This document shows positions 1 through 6,321 of a DNA stretch of 6,321 nt, piece after piece. The notes under the pieces were generated by a model, which had not been told where the DNA came from, did not search any database, and was given only the letters and a program-made list of their open reading frames with translations. Position 1 is the stretch's first letter. The number at the start of each line of letters is the position of its first letter. A program made the translations under genes and the position numbers. This DNA comes from Gemmatimonadota bacterium (GTDB taxonomy: Bacteria; Gemmatimonadota; Gemmatimonadetes; Longimicrobiales; Longimicrobiaceae). The DNA lies in assembly GCA_019348265.1 (NCBI GenBank), contig JAHWJV010000218.1:1-6321 (forward strand). The letters are read 5' to 3'.

Positions 1-1
1 C

Positions 2-451
2 GCGTCGCAGGGGGTGAACTTCCGCGCCGCGGTGAACCGCGACTCGGTGTACGTGGGCGAGCAGGTCACCTACCAGGTGGGCGTCTTCCTCGACGACGAC
101 ACGCGGCACCGGCTGCGGCGGAACCCCGAGTTCACGCCGCCCGAGCCGCGGGCGATGCTCGCCTACGACCTGCCGTCGCCCCCGGGGCCCACCGCCGTGC
201 GCACGGCGAACGGGCGGCGCTACGAAGTGCACGTCTTCCAGCGGGCGCTCTTCCCCATCTCCCCGGGCCCCGCGATGGTGCCGCCCGCGCGCCTGGCCTA
301 CGCGCTGCCGCTCAGCAACAGCTTCTTCGCCCGCGAGGAGCGGCGCACCGCGCGCGCGGACAGCCTCACGGTGCAGGTGCGGCCGCTCCCGGCCGCGGAC
401 CGCCCGCCCGAGGGAACCGAAAGGCTTTCAATAGCCCCGCGGCCCGTGTAA
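2..451 (+). CDS. BatD-like protein, 5' end outside window, apparently truncated at 3' end
   Basis: The frame is open from base 2, so the gene very probably begins upstream; the GTG at 14 lies inside the conserved domain and is unlikely to be the real start. The protein reads as the first beta-sandwich domain of BatD (the 'oxygen tolerance' family, usually an exported membrane-anchored protein of several hundred residues encoded with BatA/BatB): a 'DSVYVGEQVTYQV' strand near the start, then 'RRNPEFTPPE' and 'MLAYDLP', and a later 'FPISPGP' segment. Similarity fails at about base 411, after 'AADRPPE', where relatives normally continue into a second domain; 13 unrelated residues follow before TAA at 449-451. 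No transmembrane segment is present. Either the gene is broken by deletion or rearrangement, or the assembly joins two unrelated pieces here. The family call is from memory of motifs and is moderately sure; the function of BatD proteins is poorly defined. Confidence 0.6.
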   Translation, partial: ASQGVNFRAAVNRDSVYVGEQVTYQVGVFLDDDTRHRLRRNPEFTPPEPRAMLAYDLPSPPGPTAVRTANGRRYEVHVFQRALFPISPGPAMVPPARLAYALPLSNSFFAREERRTARADSLTVQVRPLPAADRPPEGTERLSIAPRPV

Positions 452-484
452 GAGGCCCCCTCAACGACATTTTCCAGGACAACG

Positions 485-525
485 CCAGCCGTCCCGATGC
501 GCCGCCCCGGCGGCCACGCGGCTGG
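485..525 (+). other. Possible nested stem-loop in the carB leader
   Basis: Seven bases at 485-491 (CCAGCCG) are complementary to 519-525 (CGGCTGG). Between them, 501-505 (GCCGC) can pair with 510-514 (GCGGC) around a four-base loop. The structure ends 17 bases before the carB ATG and is not followed by a T-run, so it is not a classical terminator. In such GC-rich DNA this pairing could arise by chance. No Shine-Dalgarno sequence is visible between it and the start codon. Confidence 0.2.
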
Positions 526-542
526 ACACGCGCGGGTCAACC

Positions 543-3794
<3,252 letters not shown>

Positions 3795-3819
3795 GCAGCA
3801 CAGTCCGCCGGAGTGCTGC
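3795..3819 (+). terminator. Hairpin directly after the carB stop codon
   Basis: GCAGCAC at 3795-3801 is exactly complementary to GTGCTGC at 3813-3819, and inside it TCC (3804-3806) pairs with GGA (3810-3812) around a GCC loop, with a two-base AG bulge on the left. The stem begins at the base right after the TAG stop of carB. No T-run follows, so it is a candidate transcript-end or mRNA-stabilising hairpin rather than a textbook intrinsic terminator. Confidence 0.45.
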
Positions 3820-3841
3820 GGTATCGAATGCACGAGCTTTC

Positions 3842-3867
3842 CCCCCCCGCCCATCGGGCGAGGGGGG
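3842..3867 (+). terminator. GC-rich hairpin between carB and the deacetylase-like gene
   Basis: CGCCC at 3848-3852 pairs with GGGCG at 3856-3860 around an ATC loop; after a single bulged A at 3861 the stem extends with six C (3842-3847) against six G (3862-3867). Eleven GC pairs make this very stable. Only TTG follows on the + strand, so a T-tract is lacking, but in GC-rich bacteria such hairpins often mark transcript ends. Together with the preceding hairpin it probably separates carB transcription from the next gene. Confidence 0.5.
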
Positions 3868-3916
3868 TTGCCGTTCCATCCCCGCTACGCGGTACACGAG
3901 GCACATACGTCCAGAC

Positions 3917-3944
3917 TGATAGCCGGTAGCCGATAGCCGATAGC
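3917..3944 (+). repeat. Four-unit 7-bp tandem repeat
   Basis: Four consecutive heptamers lie head to tail: TGATAGC, CGGTAGC, CGATAGC, CGATAGC. The last two are identical and the first two each differ by one base. The array ends 3 bp before the TTG start of the next gene, filling the place where a ribosome binding site would normally be, and it supplies an in-frame TAG stop at 3927-3929 that sets the upstream limit of that reading frame. The unit is a strict seven bases and is not itself an inverted repeat. Confidence 0.8.
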
Positions 3945-3947
3945 CCT

Positions 3948-4880
3948 TTGAAAACCACCGCTTTCGTCACGCACTCGGATTGCTCTCTCCACGACACGGG
4001 ATGGGCGCACCCGGAGCACCAGGGGCGGCTCCCGGCCGTGGCGCGTGCGGTCTACCGCGACATGCTGACGCTGTTCGAGCCGTTGCTGGAGGTGGAGGCC
4101 GTGCCGGCGTGCGACGGCGACCTCCTGCTGGCGCACTCGCGGGAGTACGTCGACCGGATTCGAGAGCGATCGTCGGAGGCCGCGGCGGCGGGTGAGGCTC
4201 TGCCATTCGAGGGCGGCACGCGGATCTCGGGAGCGTCGTGGGCCGCGGCCACCGCGGCGGTCGGAGCCGCGCTGACGGCGGCGCAGGTGGTTCTGGGCGG
4301 ACAGGTGCGCAATGCCTTCTGCGCCGTGCGGCCGCCCGGCCATGGAGCGGGCGTGTCCAGCAGTCGGGCGTACGCTCTGTTCAACCCGGTAGCGGTCGCG
4401 GCGCTCGCGCTTCGCCGGCGCCACGGCGTCGCTCGGGTGCTTATCGTCGAGGTCGGGGCGCGGCCGGGTCTGGGCACGTACGAGATCGTAGATGCGGTGC
4501 CGGGGATCGAGTTCGTAAGCGTTCACGCGGACGGGGAACCGCTAGAAGCCGCTGGCTCTTCCGAGCGAATCATCGCGGTACCGGCGGGCAGTGGCGGCGA
4601 GTCCATGCTCGCGGCACTGACCGCCGCGCTCGACCACGCTTTCGAATCCTTTCCTCCGGACTTCCTCCTGATGTCGCTGGGTTGCGACGCGCTAGGGTCT
4701 GAGACGATGGTGACCCTCTAGCTGGTGCCGAGGGACTACCACGCGATCAACGCCGCCGTCGTGGAGCGGGCGGACCGCTGGTGTGCGGGCCGACTGGTTT
4801 CGGTGCTGGAGGAGGGATACGACGCGAATGCGATGGGCGCGGCGGTGGTGCAGCACCTCCACGCACTGGTGAAGCTGTAG
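3948..4880 (+). pseudogene. Histone deacetylase / acetoin utilization family gene, eroded active site and internal TAG
   Basis: This family (class II deacetylase-like, zinc hydrolases acting on acetyl-lysine or acetylpolyamines) is recognised from the N-terminus ('AFVTHSDCSLHDTG', 'HPE'), 'NAFCAVRPPGHGA', 'LFNPVAVAA' and 'RVLIVEV'. The frame opens at TTG 3948, the first possible start after an in-frame stop at 3927. It stops at TAG 4719-4721 (257 residues), but the same frame continues for 52 more sense codons to TAG 4878-4880 and still reads as the family C-terminus: 'DYHAINAAVVERADRW' and 'GRLVSVLEEGYDANAM'. The whole frame, 310 codons counting the TAG, is near the usual length. Active-site changes: the usual GHHA is GHGA (H132 kept, second His is G133); the D-x-H zinc pair is G170 and R172; the third zinc ligand D247 survives, and the catalytic Tyr (codon 291) lies beyond the stop. 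Deacetylase activity is therefore very unlikely. No frameshift is seen, so decay appears recent or the frame was long kept as a non-catalytic protein. A base-call error at the TAG would not restore the lost ligands. Confidence 0.8.
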
Positions 4881-4910
4881 GTGCGGATCGCGCAGTGGCG
4901 GTGGCGGACT

Positions 4911-4945
4911 TTCGCTCGCTCGCACCCTCCCGCTAGCTTCCGTCC
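4911..4945 (+). promoter_or_regulatory. Possible leaderless promoter of the methyltransferase gene
   Basis: TAGCTT at 4934-4939 resembles a -10 element, with only six bases before the ATG at 4946; a start about seven bases past the -10 would place the transcript's first base at the A of ATG. A -35 match is poor (TTCGCT at 4911-4916, 17-base spacing). No Shine-Dalgarno sequence lies before this ATG, which fits leaderless translation. The element is inferred from spacing only. Confidence 0.3.
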
Positions 4946-5806
4946 ATGGCAGCACCCCGAAAACCGGAAGCGTCCTCCCCTGGGCCACCCCCTCCCCGCC
5001 GCACCACGGCCCGCTCGGCGACCCCGTCGGTCCTGGAGCTGGTTCGCCTCAGCACGGAGCCGGTCTTTCCTCCGGGCGGGGAGGCGCTCTACCGCCAGAT
5101 CGCGCTGCAGACCGAGCTCTCTCGTGATCAGGTCGTGCTCGACGCCGCCTGCGGTCGAGGGCTCTCCACGGAGTTCCTCGCGGCGAGCTACGGTGTGGAG
5201 ACGCATGGTTTCGACCCTGACCCCGCCCTGGTCGAGGAAGCCGAACGCCGCACCCGTGGCACCGCGCACGCGGACCTGCTCCACTTCCAGGACGGAGACC
5301 TCGACAACCTCCCATATCAGGACGGCATCTTCGACCTCGCGATCGGTGAGGTCGGGCTCGCGTCCTCCGTGCACCCGGCACAAGCCATCCGTGAGCTGAC
5401 GCGCGTGACTCGTCCGATGGGGTGGGTCGTCCTCGTGCAGCTCATCTGGACGGGGGATGTGGACGAGGCGAGACGGGAAATCCTGGTGGAGTACCTCGGC
5501 GCGCGTCCCCTGCTGCTCGTCGAGTGGAAACAGCTCCTCCGCCAGGCTGGCGTGGTCGACCTGCACGTCGAGGACTGGTCCGACCACGCCTCCCCCTCCC
5601 GCGCCACCACGGTGGGCCCCTTCCATGACTTCGCGCAGATGTTCTCCGTTCGTGAGAAGTTCGCCATCCTGCGCCGCGCCTTTCGGCGCTGGGGGTGGCG
5701 CGGCGTACGCGGGGCGATCGTCCGGGAACAGGAGGTCCACCGGCTGCTCACCCGGCAGCGGGTGCTCGGGCTTTCGTTGATCTGGGGGACGAGGTGGAGC
5801 AGCTGA
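4946..5806 (+). CDS. Class I SAM-dependent methyltransferase, substrate unknown
   Basis: A 286-residue cytoplasmic protein with a Rossmann-type SAM-binding core. Motif I is 'VVLDAACGRG' (D66 to G72). The acidic end of strand 2, which would hold the ribose hydroxyls of SAM, is 'GFDPDP' (D90, D92). The segment 'FQDGDLDNLPYQDGIFDLA' (from residue 114) matches motifs II/III of UbiE/COQ5-like enzymes. Residues 1-30 are rich in Pro, Ala, Ser and Arg, probably disordered. The last ~75 residues, rich in Arg and Trp ('RRAFRRWGWRGVRGA', ending 'LGLSLIWGTRW'), lie outside the core and may define the substrate; I do not recognise a named subfamily. The ATG at 4946 is the only reasonable start. It follows the decayed deacetylase gene by 65 bp and is followed by a repeat element, so it looks like its own transcription unit. 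The neighbours give no clue to the substrate. Confidence 0.88.
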   Translation: MAAPRKPEASSPGPPPPRRTTARSATPSVLELVRLSTEPVFPPGGEALYRQIALQTELSRDQVVLDAACGRGLSTEFLAASYGVETHGFDPDPALVEEAERRTRGTAHADLLHFQDGDLDNLPYQDGIFDLAIGEVGLASSVHPAQAIRELTRVTRPMGWVVLVQLIWTGDVDEARREILVEYLGARPLLLVEWKQLLRQAGVVDLHVEDWSDHASPSRATTVGPFHDFAQMFSVREKFAILRRAFRRWGWRGVRGAIVREQEVHRLLTRQRVLGLSLIWGTRWSS

Positions 5807-5811
5807 TCGTA

Positions 5812-5935
5812 AATGATGAATGATGGATTATGAATGACGAATTCACAGCACCCGTTGTGTTGCCGATGCGGTAGCGGGAAAGAATTATCGAAGTGGCGGC
5901 GATGACTCCTCATTTATCATTCATCATTCATCATT
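5812..5935. repeat. Palindromic element with heptamer-repeat arms
   Basis: The left arm, 5812-5839, is four 7-bp units: AATGATG, AATGATG, GATTATG, AATGACG. The right arm, 5908-5935, read on the other strand is AATGATG, AATGATG, AATGATA, AATGAGG. The two 28-base arms are complementary at 24 positions, the outer 14 perfectly, around a 68-base core (5840-5907) without a convincing ORF. The element nearly fills the gap between the methyltransferase stop (5806) and the next ATG (5945). Its AT-rich arms stand out sharply from the surrounding GC-rich DNA. It resembles a small non-coding mobile or repetitive element. No transposase and no clear target-site duplication is visible. It could form a large cruciform or mRNA hairpin, which may end methyltransferase transcription. 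Confidence 0.75.
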
Positions 5936-5944
5936 GGTGTCTCC

Positions 5945-6321
5945 ATGGCAGTCGTCGACGTCACAGTGTCACTCGCCCAGGAAACTGTCGGCCGTATCCA
6001 GGAGGAGCTGGAGAGGCTGGGTCTGGACGGGTGGCTGCTGTACGACTTTCGCGGGTTGAACCCGGTGGCGGGCGGGCTCCTCGGCTTGCCGGCGATGACC
6101 CGGCGGTATTTCGTGCTGGTACCGAGGGCAGGCCAGGCGATCGCGGTGACGCACCGGATCGAGCAACAGCCCTGGCGGGGCTGGATCGGAGAAAACCGGC
6201 CGTACCTGAGCTGGCGCGAGCTGGAGGCGGAGGTTGCCGCGCTGGTGCGGGGGCGCGGACGGATCGCGATGGAGTACGAGCCGGGGGACGCGGTTCCGTA
6301 CGTGGACAGGGTACCCGCGGG
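5945..6321 (+). CDS. M24-family Xaa-Pro peptidase (aminopeptidase P-like), N-terminal part
   Basis: The frame from ATG 5945 is open to the window end (125 complete codons), so the 3' part is missing. The translation reads as the creatinase-like N-terminal domain of Xaa-Pro aminopeptidases/dipeptidases: 'RIQEELERLGLDGWLLYDF' (from about residue 17), 'RGLNPVAGGLLGL', 'TRRYFVLVP', then a 'THRIEQ' segment and 'IAMEYEPGDAVPYVDRV' near the edge. These enzymes cleave X-Pro bonds in peptides, generally in the cytoplasm. The two-metal pita-bread domain with its Asp/His/Glu ligands would lie downstream, so activity cannot be judged here. The start is 9 bp after the inverted-repeat element, leaving little room for a ribosome binding site; only a weak GGTGT at 5936-5940 is present. 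The dipeptidase versus aminopeptidase distinction cannot be made from this part. Confidence 0.85.
   Translation, partial: MAVVDVTVSLAQETVGRIQEELERLGLDGWLLYDFRGLNPVAGGLLGLPAMTRRYFVLVPRAGQAIAVTHRIEQQPWRGWIGENRPYLSWRELEAEVAALVRGRGRIAMEYEPGDAVPYVDRVPA

Noticed and set aside
4719..4721. TAG as a recoded amber codon (pyrrolysine or suppressor read-through)
   Set aside because: carB itself ends with TAG at the expected position, and the same gene ends with another TAG; with zinc ligands also lost, simple nonsense mutation is the better explanation.
4722..4880. Separate small gene downstream of the TAG
   Set aside because: It has no good start codon or ribosome binding site and its translation aligns as the missing C-terminus of the deacetylase family in the same frame.
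4736..5740. 334-codon - strand frame across the deacetylase tail and the methyltransferase
   Set aside because: The + strand carries clear SAM-binding motifs and the deacetylase C-terminus in the same span; the - strand translation shows no recognisable family.
5812..5935. CRISPR array or origin iterons
   Set aside because: The units are contiguous 7-mers without spacers and in inverted arms, with no cas genes, replication genes or DnaA-box pattern nearby.

Overview
This is a GC-rich bacterial chromosomal segment with every recognisable gene on the + strand. Protein flavours (a BatD-like beta-sandwich protein, a long CarB, a class II deacetylase-like protein, an M24 peptidase of the creatinase/aminopeptidase P type), the scarcity of Shine-Dalgarno sequences and the style of the intergenic repeats suggest a soil-type lineage such as Gemmatimonadota. 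That assignment is inference from general resemblance; no marker gene here proves it.

Layout: (1) 2-451, the 3' part of a BatD-like gene that loses family similarity near 411 and stops at 449-451. (2) 452-542, a short leader with a possible nested stem-loop. (3) 543-3794, carB, the large subunit of carbamoyl-phosphate synthase, complete, with the catalytic and allosteric residues I checked all in place. (4) 3795-3947, two hairpins and then a four-unit 7-bp tandem repeat that runs to within 3 bp of the next start codon. (5) 3948-4880, a histone-deacetylase/acetoin-utilization-like gene that looks dead: two zinc ligands and one active-site His are replaced, and an in-frame TAG cuts off the last ~52 codons, which still read as family sequence. 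(6) 4881-4945, a small gap with a possible leaderless promoter. (7) 4946-5806, a class I SAM-dependent methyltransferase of unknown substrate. (8) 5807-5944, a gap almost filled by a 124-bp element with inverted arms of 7-bp repeats. (9) 5945 to the window end, the N-terminal part of an M24-family Xaa-Pro peptidase.

The genes do not form an obvious pathway. carB is without its usual partner carA in this window, and the other genes look like independent units separated by hairpins or repeats. I see no defence system, CRISPR array, transposase, tRNA or rRNA. The points most worth a second look are the eroded deacetylase gene, the two heptamer-repeat elements occupying intergenic gaps, and the broken BatD-like gene next to carB. 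I did not find a convincing new multi-gene system.
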